This document shows positions 26,149 through 35,027 of a DNA stretch of 64,000 nucleotides, in pieces (within the stretch, counting starts at the first letter, position 1; every line of letters begins with the position of its first letter). A program made the position numbers and the translations under genes. Under the pieces are notes generated by a model. It was given only the letters and a program-made list of their open reading frames with translations. It made no database searches and was not told the origin of the DNA. Source of the stretch: an uncultured Erysipelotrichaceae bacterium (GTDB lineage Bacteria > Bacillota_I > Bacilli_A > Erysipelotrichales > Erysipelotrichaceae). The stretch lies in assembly GCA_944326795.1 (NCBI GenBank), contig CALVFJ010000002.1, positions 38,609 through 102,608 on the forward strand. The letters run 5' to 3'.

Positions 26149-26715
26149 GTGAAAAAAGGATTATTGATCGTGCTAAGCGGACCTAGCGGTGTTGGCAAGG
26201 GCACGGTAATCAAAGAATTAGTAAAAAATGAAGATCTTAAGCTGAGCTACTCGATCTCGATGACGACAAGATCACCGCGTTCAGGTGAACAAGATGGTGT
26301 TAATTATTTCTTTGTCAGCAAGGATGAATTTAACAAAGCCATAGCTGAAGGGGAATTGCTGGAGCATGCTGAATTTGTCGGTAATATGTATGGCACACCT
26401 AAAGCATATGTAGAAAAGTTGCGCAATGAAGGACACAATGTTTTGCTGGAGATCGAGGTGCAAGGGGCAATGCAAGTCAAAGAGAAATGCCCAGATGCCT
26501 TAAGCATCTTTATCATTCCGCCTTCGATGGATGAACTGGCAAAAAGGATCCGCGGCAGAGCAAGCGAACCAGAAGAAATCGTTCAGCAGCGCTTGGAAAA
26601 GGCTAAGAAAGAGATGGAGCTTATCCCGCAGTATAAATATGTTGTTTGCAACGATGATCCTATCTTGGCTAGCGATATCATCAGCGCGATCATCAAGCGA
26701 TATATGCAGATCTAG
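26149..26715 (+). CDS. gmk: Guanylate kinase
   Basis: A 188-residue enzyme that phosphorylates GMP to GDP. The P-loop GPSGVGKGT lies at residues 9-17, and the GMP-binding motifs are STTRSPRSGEQDGVNYFFV-type (here MTTRSPRSGEQDG) and EHAEFVGNMYGTP. It starts at GTG after GAGGG. In most Bacillota gmk is followed by rpoZ (RNA polymerase omega); here there is no such gene and parE follows after a promoter. Confidence 0.96.
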   Translation: MKKGLLIVLSGPSGVGKGTVIKELVKNEDLKLSYSISMTTRSPRSGEQDGVNYFFVSKDEFNKAIAEGELLEHAEFVGNMYGTPKAYVEKLRNEGHNVLLEIEVQGAMQVKEKCPDALSIFIIPPSMDELAKRIRGRASEPEEIVQQRLEKAKKEMELIPQYKYVVCNDDPILASDIISAIIKRYMQI

Positions 26716-26740
26716 GTATGGAGCGATCCATACTTTTTAA

Positions 26741-26769
26741 TTGTTTAAAAATAGGAATTTAGGTATAAT
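26741..26769 (+). promoter_or_regulatory. Promoter of the parE-parC operon
   Basis: TTGTTT (26741-26746), an exact 17-bp spacer and TATAAT (26764-26769). The expected RNA start near 26776 lies very close to the coding region, which argues for a start at 26787 or 26793 rather than 26781. Confidence 0.75.
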
Positions 26770-26786
26770 AACTAGGTGAAATGGTG

Positions 26787-28706
26787 ATGAATATGACACA
26801 GAAAAAATATGATGATAATAGCATACAGATCCTAGAAGGATTGGAAGCCGTGCGCAAAAGACCAGGTATGTATATTGGTTCGACCGACAGCCGCGGGCTT
26901 CATCATCTGATCTGGGAAATCGTTGATAATGCCGTTGATGAAGCGTTGAACGGCTATGGAAAAAATATCAAGATCGTCATTGGCAAAGATGGCTCCATCA
27001 GCGTTAGCGATGAAGGGCGCGGTATGCCTACGGGCATGCATAGCTCCGGAGTCAATACCTTACAGGTCATCTTTACGATCTTACATGCCGGAGGGAAATT
27101 TACTTCACAAGGTGGCTATAAGACCTCAGGCGGTTTACATGGCGTAGGGGCCAGCGTGGTCAATGCCTTGAGCCAATGGCTAGAGGTCGAAGTATGTGAT
27201 GGCAAAATGATCCATCGCATGCGCTTTGAAGATGGTGGTAAAAAAATAGGTAAGCTGGAAACGATCGGCACGACCAAAAAAACCGGCAGCAAGGTTACTT
27301 TCAAACCTGACGCTACGATCTTTTCTACGACCAATTTTAACTATGGCACGATCTGTGAAAGAGCCAGAGAAACCGCTTTTTTGCTGAGCGGGGTTAGCTT
27401 TAGCGTTGAGGATCAGCGCAGCAATAAACATGATGTTTTCATCTATGAAAATGGTTTGGTATCATTTTTGGAATATTTGAATGATGATCGCTCCACCTTG
27501 ACCAAACCTATTTGCTTTAGTGGAGATAGTAATGGCATCGCCGTAAGCGTAGCTATGCAATATACTGATGATTATCAAGAGAATATTTTTAGCTTTGTTA
27601 ACTTGGTAAGGACCATTGATGGCGGTACGCATGAAGTTGGTTTCAAAAGCGGTATTACCAAAGCCGTCAATGATTATGCCAAAAAATATGGGATCCTAAA
27701 AGCAAAGGATAAGAATTTTGAAGGCAGCGATGTTCGTGAAGGCTTGACCACGATCATCAGCTGTTCGATTCCTGAAGATCTGTTGCAATTTGAAGGGCAG
27801 ACCAAAGGAAAACTGGGAAGTCCTGCCGCCAAGACCGCTTGTGAAAGCTTGGCTTATGAGAAGATCAGCTTCTTTTTGGAAGAAAATAAAGAGATTGCTG
27901 AAAGCTTGATCAAGAAGATGCAAAAAGCATCGTTAGCTAGAGAGGCCGCTCGTAAAGCTCGAGAAGAAGCGCGCAAAGGCAAAAAAGGCAATAAAAGCGA
28001 AAAAGTGTTGAGCGGTAAGCTGGCACCGGCTCAATCCAAGGATAGCAGCAAGAAAGAATTATTTTTGGTCGAAGGTGATTCAGCCGGCGGCAGCGCCAAA
28101 CAAGGGCGTGATTCCAAATATCAAGCAATTTTACCGCTTAGAGGTAAGGTCTTGAATACGGAGAAATGTTCGATGGCGGATATTGAAAAAAATGAAGAAT
28201 TGAATACGATCATCCATGCCTTAGGGGCAGGGGTGGGATCGACCTTTGAATATAAGGATGCCAACTATCAAAAGATCATCATCATGACCGATGCTGATGA
28301 TGATGGAGCGCATATCCAGATCTTGCTTTTGACGTTCTTTTTCCGCTTCATGCGACCTTTGATCGAACAGGGCATGGTGTATATCGCAAATCCGCCGCTG
28401 TATAAGGTCAGCAAAGGTAAGGATGTGCATTATTGCTATACAGATGACGAATTGGAACGATTAAAGAAAGACTTGGGCAAGGTTGAGATCCAACGATATA
28501 AAGGACTTGGTGAGATGAATGCTTCACAGCTATGGGATACAACGATGAATCCGCAAACCAGGACCTTGATCCAGGTCAGCATCGATGACATGATGCTGGC
28601 AGAAAAAAATGTTTCGACCTTGATGGGCGATAAGGCCAATGCCCGCCGTGAATGGATCGAAGAGAATGTTAGCTTTACCCTAGAAGACGATTATAAGGTG
28701 GAATAA
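26787..28706 (+). CDS. parE: DNA topoisomerase IV subunit B
   Basis: About 639 residues. It is the ATPase subunit of the type II topoisomerase that decatenates daughter chromosomes. The GHKL ATPase domain has DNAVDEALNG and GGLHGVGASVVNAL; the TOPRIM domain has EGDSAGGSAKQGRD, PLRGKVLN and the metal-binding DADDDGAHI. The order with parC and its sequence favour ParE over GyrB. Several close starts exist (26781, 26787, 26793); 26787 has the best spacing to AGGTGA. parC begins one nucleotide after the stop. Confidence 0.93.
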   Translation: MNMTQKKYDDNSIQILEGLEAVRKRPGMYIGSTDSRGLHHLIWEIVDNAVDEALNGYGKNIKIVIGKDGSISVSDEGRGMPTGMHSSGVNTLQVIFTILHAGGKFTSQGGYKTSGGLHGVGASVVNALSQWLEVEVCDGKMIHRMRFEDGGKKIGKLETIGTTKKTGSKVTFKPDATIFSTTNFNYGTICERARETAFLLSGVSFSVEDQRSNKHDVFIYENGLVSFLEYLNDDRSTLTKPICFSGDSNGIAVSVAMQYTDDYQENIFSFVNLVRTIDGGTHEVGFKSGITKAVNDYAKKYGILKAKDKNFEGSDVREGLTTIISCSIPEDLLQFEGQTKGKLGSPAAKTACESLAYEKISFFLEENKEIAESLIKKMQKASLAREAARKAREEARKGKKGNKSEKVLSGKLAPAQSKDSSKKELFLVEGDSAGGSAKQGRDSKYQAILPLRGKVLNTEKCSMADIEKNEELNTIIHALGAGVGSTFEYKDANYQKIIIMTDADDDGAHIQILLLTFFFRFMRPLIEQGMVYIANPPLYKVSKGKDVHYCYTDDELERLKKDLGKVEIQRYKGLGEMNASQLWDTTMNPQTRTLIQVSIDDMMLAEKNVSTLMGDKANARREWIEENVSFTLEDDYKVE

Positions 28707-28707
28707 G

Positions 28708-31236
28708 ATGGTAAAAAAACAAGAAATTCATGATAGTACATTGATCAGCACACCGTTAGAAAATATCATGTCTGATCGTTTTTCCCGTTATTCAAAATAT
28801 ATCATCCAAGAAAGGGCGTTGCCAGATGCGCGCGATGGCTTGAAGCCGGTTCAACGGCGTATCTTATATGCGATGTTCCATGAAGGAAATACCTATGATC
28901 ATGCTTTTCGTAAATCAGCGAAAACCGTAGGTTTGGTCATCGGTAATTATCATCCGCATGGCGATAGCAGCGTTTATGATGCCATGGTCAGGATGTCGCA
29001 AGAGTGGAAGATCAATTATCCACTGATAGAGATGCATGGCAATAATGGTTCGATCGATGATGATCCGGCGGCAGCCATGCGTTATACGGAAGCGCGTTTA
29101 AGCAAGATTGCCAGTACCATGGAGGTTGATCTGGATAAAGATACGGTAGAGTTTGCCCCAAACTTTGACGATACCGAAAATGAGCCAACGGTCTTGCCGG
29201 CAAGATTTCCAACCTTGTTGGTCAATGGCGCGACCGGTATTGCTGCAGGTTATGCGACCAATATCGCTCCGCACAATTTGGCAGAAGTCATCCAAGCGAC
29301 GATCTATCGCATCCAAAATCCGCAGTGTTCCTTAGAAGAGATCATGCAGATCATGCCTGGTCCAGATTTTCCAACTGGTGGCATCGTACAAGGTAAAAAG
29401 GGAATATTGGATGCTTTTAAAACAGGAAAAGGACGGGTAGTGGTTAGATCAAAAGCGCAGATCGTTCAAACCAAAACGATCCAGCAGATCGTTATCACGG
29501 AAATTCCTTATGAGGTCATCAAGATCAATATGGTCAAAAAGATGGATGAGATCAGGATGTCCAAGGATATCGATGGCATCATCGATGTTAGGGATGAGTC
29601 TGATCGTAATGGCTTGAAGATCGTCGTTGATATCAAAAAAGAAGCTAATGCGCAGCAGATCCTTAATTATTTTTATAAAAATACCGATCTGCAGATTTAC
29701 TATAACTATAATATGATCGCTATCATCGATAAAACCCCTAAACAGGTAGGGGTCATCGATCTGATCGATTGCTTTATCGCTCATCGTGAAGATGTCGTAA
29801 CCAAAAGAAGCCGCTATGAATTAGCCAAGATGGAAAGCCGCTGTCATATCATCGAAGGTTTGATGCGTGCCGTTTCGATCATGGATGAGATCATTGCGAT
29901 CATCCGCCATTCCAAAGATAAGCAGGATTCAAAGCTTAATCTGATCAAGCGTTTTGATTTTAGCGAAGCGCAGGCTGAAGCAATCGTTACGATGCGGCTA
30001 TATCGTTTAAGCAATACGGATATCAAGCAGTTACGCGATGAATTTGCTTTATTGGTCAATAAGATCGAAGAAACCAAAGCTATCTTAGCTAATAAGCATG
30101 TAATGGATAGGGTCATCATCAATGAACTAAAAGAAATAAAAGAAGAGTATGGAAAACCACGTAAAAGCATGATCGAAGATGAGATCCAAGAGATCGTAAT
30201 TGATAAGACAAGCATGATCGCTAATGAGAGGGTCATGATCACCGTAAGCCGTGATGGTTATATCAAGAAAGTTTCCTTGCGTTCCTTTAATTCGACCGAT
30301 AATATAACCGGTCGCAAGGATACCGATCAGATCATCGGTATCAAGGAGGTCGATACCTTAGATACCTTGCTTTTGTTTACCAATCAGGGAAATTATGCGT
30401 ATTTGCCGGTATATCAGATCGATGAAGCTAAGTGGAAAGATATCGGCATGCATATCAACAAATATATCAAGATCGATGCGCAAGAAAAGATCGTCAGTGC
30501 GATCGTGATAAAAAACTTTAATACCTATGCCTGGATCATTACGATAAGCGCCAAAGGCTATATCAAAAAGACACCGGTCGTACAGTTTGATGTGATTCGT
30601 AATAATAAGGTCGTTTGTGGGATGAAGATCAAAAAAGGTGATGAGCTGGTCAAGGCCTTTATTTGTTATGCTCATCAGGATGTTATCGTGGCTAGCCGCA
30701 GCGGCTTTGTTAACCGCTATAGCAGTGATATCATTCCTAGTACCAATACGCGTTCACAAGGTGTAAAAGCAATCAATTTGACCAAGGAAGATATCTTAGC
30801 AAGCGCTTGTGTCTTAGACCCTAATTTTAATAATGTCGTATTCATTTGTATCAATGGCATGATGAAGCGAATCAAATATGATAATATTCCTTTGACATCA
30901 CGCTATGTCAAAGGTGAAAGGATCTGCAAGCTGGTTAAATCTCATCCAGCCCAGCTGCTGGAAGCACGCAGTGCAGACCTATATGAAAAGCTGAATTTTA
31001 TCGCTAATTCGTTGCAAAAGATCGAAGTTAAGGATATTCCTTTGATGAGCTGTGACAGTACTTTCTCCACACCATTAACTTTGGATGATGGCTGGTTCTT
31101 GGAAAAAGATATCGAAGAATGCCGGATCATCGATCAGCCGGAGGATGATACCTTGATGGTCGATCACTCGCAGGATGTTGAAGAAAACAATGTTGGTGAA
31201 TATGAGATGATGAATTTGTTTGGAGATGAAGAATGA
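28708..31236 (+). CDS. parC: DNA topoisomerase IV subunit A
   Basis: An 842-residue DNA-cleaving subunit. Catalytic Tyr126 lies in AAAMRYTEARL. The quinolone-resistance region reads HPHGDSSVYDAM: Ser87 matches E. coli ParC Ser80 and Asp91 matches Glu84, so it looks sensitive in type, with Asp instead of Glu at the second position. The C-terminal beta-pinwheel blades (about residues 500-810) lack the GyrA-box, which supports ParC over GyrA. It follows parE by 1 nt and overlaps the GH13 gene by 4 nt. Confidence 0.94.
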   Translation: MVKKQEIHDSTLISTPLENIMSDRFSRYSKYIIQERALPDARDGLKPVQRRILYAMFHEGNTYDHAFRKSAKTVGLVIGNYHPHGDSSVYDAMVRMSQEWKINYPLIEMHGNNGSIDDDPAAAMRYTEARLSKIASTMEVDLDKDTVEFAPNFDDTENEPTVLPARFPTLLVNGATGIAAGYATNIAPHNLAEVIQATIYRIQNPQCSLEEIMQIMPGPDFPTGGIVQGKKGILDAFKTGKGRVVVRSKAQIVQTKTIQQIVITEIPYEVIKINMVKKMDEIRMSKDIDGIIDVRDESDRNGLKIVVDIKKEANAQQILNYFYKNTDLQIYYNYNMIAIIDKTPKQVGVIDLIDCFIAHREDVVTKRSRYELAKMESRCHIIEGLMRAVSIMDEIIAIIRHSKDKQDSKLNLIKRFDFSEAQAEAIVTMRLYRLSNTDIKQLRDEFALLVNKIEETKAILANKHVMDRVIINELKEIKEEYGKPRKSMIEDEIQEIVIDKTSMIANERVMITVSRDGYIKKVSLRSFNSTDNITGRKDTDQIIGIKEVDTLDTLLLFTNQGNYAYLPVYQIDEAKWKDIGMHINKYIKIDAQEKIVSAIVIKNFNTYAWIITISAKGYIKKTPVVQFDVIRNNKVVCGMKIKKGDELVKAFICYAHQDVIVASRSGFVNRYSSDIIPSTNTRSQGVKAINLTKEDILASACVLDPNFNNVVFICINGMMKRIKYDNIPLTSRYVKGERICKLVKSHPAQLLEARSADLYEKLNFIANSLQKIEVKDIPLMSCDSTFSTPLTLDDGWFLEKDIEECRIIDQPEDDTLMVDHSQDVEENNVGEYEMMNLFGDEE

Positions 31237-32519
31237 TGAACTATGATAAAGTTTTTTATGAGATCTATCCGCTAGGATTTTGTGGTGCTTTAAGCAAGCA
31301 ACCACAAAATATTTGCCATATCTTAAATTTTATCGAGCATTTTAAACGCTTAAATATCGATGTATTATACTTAGCACCGATCTTTCAAAGCGATAATCAT
31401 GGCTATGATACCCAAGATTATTTTAAGATCGATGAACGTTTAGGAAGCAATGAAGATTTTAAGACTGTCGTTGATGCTTTGCATGCACAAGGTATCAAGG
31501 TCATCATCGATGGGGTTTTTAATCATGTTGGGCGTGGTTTTTGGGCATTTCAGGATGTGCTTGAACATCGGCATGAAAGTGCTTATCAAGATTGGTTCTA
31601 TCTAAACTTGGATGGTAATAACGACTATGATGATCATCTTTGGTATGAAGGCTGGGAAAACCATTATGAACTGGTCAAGCTTAATCTTCGTAATGAAGTG
31701 GTAAGGGAACACTTATTTGCCGCAATTGATTATTGGCATGATTATTTTAAGATCGATGGCTTACGTTTGGATGTAGCTTATAGCTTAGATCAGGATTTCA
31801 TCAAAGCATTGCGTCATAAGGTAAATGCTTACGATGATTTTATGCTGATCGGAGAATTGCTGCATGGCGATTATAACCGCTTCGTTAACGATGAGATGTT
31901 GCATAGCTGTACCAACTATGAATGTTATAAAGGCATCTATTCTAGCATGAACGATCTTAATCTATTTGAGATTGCTCACTCATTGAATCGGCAATTTGGC
32001 AAAGAGAATTGGTGTTTATATCGTGGAAAGCATCTTTTAAATTTTGTCGATAATCATGATGTTACCCGGATCGCTAGCATCTTAAAAGATCCGCGGCATC
32101 TACCTTTGGTCTATGTTTTGTTGTTTACGATGTGCGGCATGCCTTGCATCTATTATGGCAGCGAATGGGGACTTGAAGCTACCAAGCAAAATGGCAGCGA
32201 TGATAATCTTCGTCCGTTTGTTGCAAAACCTATATATAATGAGCTTAGTGCGCATATCAGCCGTTTGGCCTTGATCCATAAAAATGAAAAAGCCCTATAT
32301 GACGGTGATTATGAAAATATCATTATCAACAATCAATATATGGCTTTTAAGCGGCAATATGCAAATGACAAGATCTATATAGCTATCAATATTTCTGATC
32401 AGGTACAAACTATGCGTTTAGATCAAGGACCTGCTAGATGTTTATATCATGATCAAAGCTATGATCTAGCTAATGTTGAGCTGGCTCCCTATGCTTTTGC
32501 GTTGCTAAAAAAGGAATGA
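31233..32519 (+). CDS. Cytoplasmic GH13 alpha-amylase-family glycosidase
   Basis: A 428-residue GH13 enzyme acting on alpha-glucans or maltodextrins. The family regions are DGVFNHVGRGFWAF, GLRLDVAYSL with nucleophile Asp180, IGELLHG with acid/base Glu208, and FVDNHDVTRI with Asp276. There is no signal peptide and no N-terminal CBM34 domain, so it is shorter than neopullulanases. It would act on imported oligosaccharides. Exact specificity (alpha-amylase, cyclomaltodextrinase or oligo-alpha-glucosidase) cannot be told. It is translationally coupled to parC (ATGA overlap), an unusual partner. Its 3' end overlaps a convergent HAD gene by 50 nt. Confidence 0.87.
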   Translation: MMNYDKVFYEIYPLGFCGALSKQPQNICHILNFIEHFKRLNIDVLYLAPIFQSDNHGYDTQDYFKIDERLGSNEDFKTVVDALHAQGIKVIIDGVFNHVGRGFWAFQDVLEHRHESAYQDWFYLNLDGNNDYDDHLWYEGWENHYELVKLNLRNEVVREHLFAAIDYWHDYFKIDGLRLDVAYSLDQDFIKALRHKVNAYDDFMLIGELLHGDYNRFVNDEMLHSCTNYECYKGIYSSMNDLNLFEIAHSLNRQFGKENWCLYRGKHLLNFVDNHDVTRIASILKDPRHLPLVYVLLFTMCGMPCIYYGSEWGLEATKQNGSDDNLRPFVAKPIYNELSAHISRLALIHKNEKALYDGDYENIIINNQYMAFKRQYANDKIYIAINISDQVQTMRLDQGPARCLYHDQSYDLANVELAPYAFALLKKE

Positions 32520-33141
32520 CCTCATCTAAGCTATTAAATTCATGATCGATCAAATGGGCAAAGCTGTCATCTTTGGCGATTAGATCCGGAATAAATCCGG
32601 CAATGCACCCCGCACGATGAGCAGCAATGATGCCCATTTTTGAGTCTTCAAGGACCAGGCATTCTTTTGGTTCTAGATCTACTTCCTCGACACATTTTAA
32701 AAAGATATCGGGAAAAGGCTTGCGGTTTTGGATCATATCGCCGCAGCAGATGAAATCAAAATGATAAGTTTTGCTTAGGGTCGAAAGAAGTTCTTGAACA
32801 TAATCCAAGCGGCTGCTTGATCCTACGCATAACTTATAATCGTTGGCTTCAAGATAATCCAGCAAAGCTTCTAAACCTTTCTTGGCTAAACCTTGATCAT
32901 GGGCTTCGCTCATGATCATTTCGTAGCGTATCGCTTGTAGTTCAGGAAGATGATCGCTTAAGCCAGGAAAACGATCGAACTGTGGCTGAGCTTCTTTGGC
33001 ACCAACACCGGTAATGCCGATAAAGAATTCGTCATCAAAGGCATAACCATGTTTATTGCCAAAAGCTAACCAGCTTTCTTTTGATACTCTTTCAGTGTCG
33101 AACATTAACCCATCACAATCTAAAATCACACATTTAATCAT
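32470..33141 (-). CDS. HAD-family phosphatase (beta-phosphoglucomutase-like)
   Basis: A 223-residue HAD hydrolase with nucleophile motif LDCDGLMFDTE (Asp8 and Asp10), a helical cap, a Ser motif (VGSSSRLD) and an acidic EDSKMGI motif. It belongs to the PGM-like subgroup that includes beta-phosphoglucomutases and small sugar-phosphate phosphatases; the substrate is unknown. A sugar-phosphate role would fit the convergent GH13 neighbour. The two coding ends overlap by 50 nt, so no terminator separates them. AGAGGT precedes the ATG. Confidence 0.85.
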   Translation of the reverse strand: MIKCVILDCDGLMFDTERVSKESWLAFGNKHGYAFDDEFFIGITGVGAKEAQPQFDRFPGLSDHLPELQAIRYEMIMSEAHDQGLAKKGLEALLDYLEANDYKLCVGSSSRLDYVQELLSTLSKTYHFDFICCGDMIQNRKPFPDIFLKCVEEVDLEPKECLVLEDSKMGIIAAHRAGCIAGFIPDLIAKDDSFAHLIDHEFNSLDEVIPFLATQKHREPAQH

Positions 33142-33197
33142 ATCGTACCTCTTTTATCGTAAATATTGTATAATATAAACCGAAGAAGGGAAAGCAA

Positions 33198-33710
33198 ATG
33201 ATTTTTAGACCAAATATTTACATCAAAAGTTTTAAAGAATTAGATATCAAACGTTTGCAAGATCGTGGCATAAGATTACTGATCGTAGATATCGACAATA
33301 CTTTAGTACCAAGCAAGACCTGGCAGATCGATAAAGATGCCAGTTCGTTTATCAGCTGTTTGAAACAAGCGGGCATCATGCCAGTGATCATCAGCAACAA
33401 TGTTCCCAAACGGGTCACATATTTTGCGAAGATCTTGCAGATCGATCATTATGCTTTTTCCTTAAAGCCGCTGCCTTGGCGCTTCAAACAGATCAAAAAA
33501 AAATATCATGTTGCCAACAATGAGGTGATGATCATCGGTGATCAGCTGATGACCGATGTCTTATTTGCTAAAAGCAGCGGGATCGGGTGCATCTTGGTCG
33601 ATCCGATCATCGATAAAGATAATATCTTTGGCACGGTAACTAGAGCAATGGAAAAGGTGATCCGCAAGATCGATAAATTTGAAAAAGGAGCATATTATGA
33701 CAAAATGTAA
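33198..33710 (+). CDS. yqeG: YqeG-family HAD phosphatase
   Basis: A 170-residue HAD phosphatase of the YqeG/PgpB-like group (HAD subfamily IIIA). The nucleophile motif is VDIDNTLVPSKT near residue 31, and the distal motif is IIGDQLMTDVLFAKSSG. It heads the conserved ribosome-assembly operon yqeG-yqeH-yhbY-yqeK-rsfS-yqeM. A TATAAT at 33169-33174 is the probable -10. The product's substrate is not established; relatives include phosphatidylglycerophosphatases. Confidence 0.9.
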   Translation: MIFRPNIYIKSFKELDIKRLQDRGIRLLIVDIDNTLVPSKTWQIDKDASSFISCLKQAGIMPVIISNNVPKRVTYFAKILQIDHYAFSLKPLPWRFKQIKKKYHVANNEVMIIGDQLMTDVLFAKSSGIGCILVDPIIDKDNIFGTVTRAMEKVIRKIDKFEKGAYYDKM

Positions 33711-34740
33711 AGGCTGCGGCGTACAGATCCAAAATGAAGATCCTAAAGAAATAGGCTATAGCCCTAAGGCTGGCAGTGATTATTGTCAGCGGTGTTTTCG
33801 CTTGATGCACTATGATGATCTGCAGTATTCGATGAAGCAAGGCATCGATCCGCATGAAGTATTGGCAAGCATTGCCCAAAAGCCGGGGGTTATCATGTGG
33901 GTCGTAGATATCTTTGACTTTGAAGCCAGCATGATCGAAGGGCTTAATCGCCATCTTTTAGGTCGAGATATCTTGATGGTCATAACTAAGCGTGATCTAT
34001 TGCCTGATACCTTAAGCAATGAAAAGCTTAGCCGTTTTATCTTTGAACGATTAAAAGCATATCAGATTACGATCAAAGGCTTGATCGTAACCGGCAAAGG
34101 CATCGATAACAAAGATGATATCTTTACGGCGCTAGAACAATTGCAAGCCAAGGATATCATCGTCATGGGCAAGGCCAATGTGGGAAAAAGCACCTTGCTC
34201 AATCAACTAAGCCAAGGCGATGTCTTGACGACTTCGCGCTATCCGGGAACTACCTTAGATCTGATCGATGTGATGATCGATAAGTATCATTTTATCGATA
34301 CGCCGGGGATCGAGGTCAAAAAAAGCATGGTAATGGCGGTTGATGAGAAACAGCTTAAGCAGATCATGCCTTTAAGCAAGATCAAACCATCGATCTTTCA
34401 GTTAAGCAAGTATCAGGCTTTTATCCTAGGTGGTCTAGTAATGATCAAGTTATATGGCTGTGAACATACAACAGCGGTCTTTTATGTCGGCAATCAGCTT
34501 AAGATCCATCGAACAAAATTAGAAAATGCCGATGAACAATGGCAGAAACATTTAGGAAAGCTATATGTGCCGGTAACGATCGCACAAAAATATACCCAAA
34601 CCAAAGTCAGCAAACGCTATGATAAGATGGATATCGTCATCGATGGATTGGGCTGGATATGCATCAGCGGTAACGTTCAAAATATCGTGGTGCAATATCC
34701 TAGTGAGGTAAATATTAAATTTAGAAAGGCGGCAATTTAA
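33697..34740 (+). CDS. yqeH: Circularly permuted GTPase YqeH (30S assembly)
   Basis: About 347 residues. A zinc finger (CKGCGVQIQ...YCQRC) at the N-terminus precedes a GTPase domain with permuted motif order. G4 (TKRDLL) comes first, then G1 (GKANVGKSTLLNQL) and G3 (DTPG). YqeH helps assemble the small ribosomal subunit. The ATG at 33697 follows AAGGAG and overlaps yqeG by 14 nt. The C-terminal domain is of the usual size. Confidence 0.93.
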   Translation: MTKCKGCGVQIQNEDPKEIGYSPKAGSDYCQRCFRLMHYDDLQYSMKQGIDPHEVLASIAQKPGVIMWVVDIFDFEASMIEGLNRHLLGRDILMVITKRDLLPDTLSNEKLSRFIFERLKAYQITIKGLIVTGKGIDNKDDIFTALEQLQAKDIIVMGKANVGKSTLLNQLSQGDVLTTSRYPGTTLDLIDVMIDKYHFIDTPGIEVKKSMVMAVDEKQLKQIMPLSKIKPSIFQLSKYQAFILGGLVMIKLYGCEHTTAVFYVGNQLKIHRTKLENADEQWQKHLGKLYVPVTIAQKYTQTKVSKRYDKMDIVIDGLGWICISGNVQNIVVQYPSEVNIKFRKAAI

Positions 34741-35027
34741 TGCTAAGTGGCAAACAAAAAAGATTTTTACGGGGATTAGCTAGTACCAGACGATCTTTAT
34801 TTCAGATCGGTAAAGATGGCTTAAGTCCTAATTTATATCGTACCGTAGGCGATTCTTTGGAAGCGCATGAATTGGTAAAGGTCAATGTCTTAAAGACCTG
34901 CGATACTGATTTTGATGAGCTGGCTTTTGATCTGGCAATGTATACCAACAGCGAGATCGTACAAAAGATCGGGCGGACCATCATCTTATACCGTCCTAGC
35001 AAAGAAAGAAAAATTCAGCTACCATGA
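34740..35027 (+). CDS. yhbY: YhbY-type ribosome-associated RNA-binding protein
   Basis: A 95-residue CRS1/YhbY (CRM) domain protein. It has the motifs LSGKQKRFLRGLA, FQIGKDGLSPNL (GxxG-type loop) and IGRTIILYR. YhbY binds the large-subunit precursor RNA. It overlaps yqeH by one base and the next gene by four. aroE, which in Bacillus lies between yqeH and this gene, is absent. Confidence 0.93.
   Translation: MLSGKQKRFLRGLASTRRSLFQIGKDGLSPNLYRTVGDSLEAHELVKVNVLKTCDTDFDELAFDLAMYTNSEIVQKIGRTIILYRPSKERKIQLP

Noticed and set aside
29844..30242. Long antisense frame inside parC
   Set aside because: It is the complement of strongly conserved parC coding sequence with no motif or start signal.
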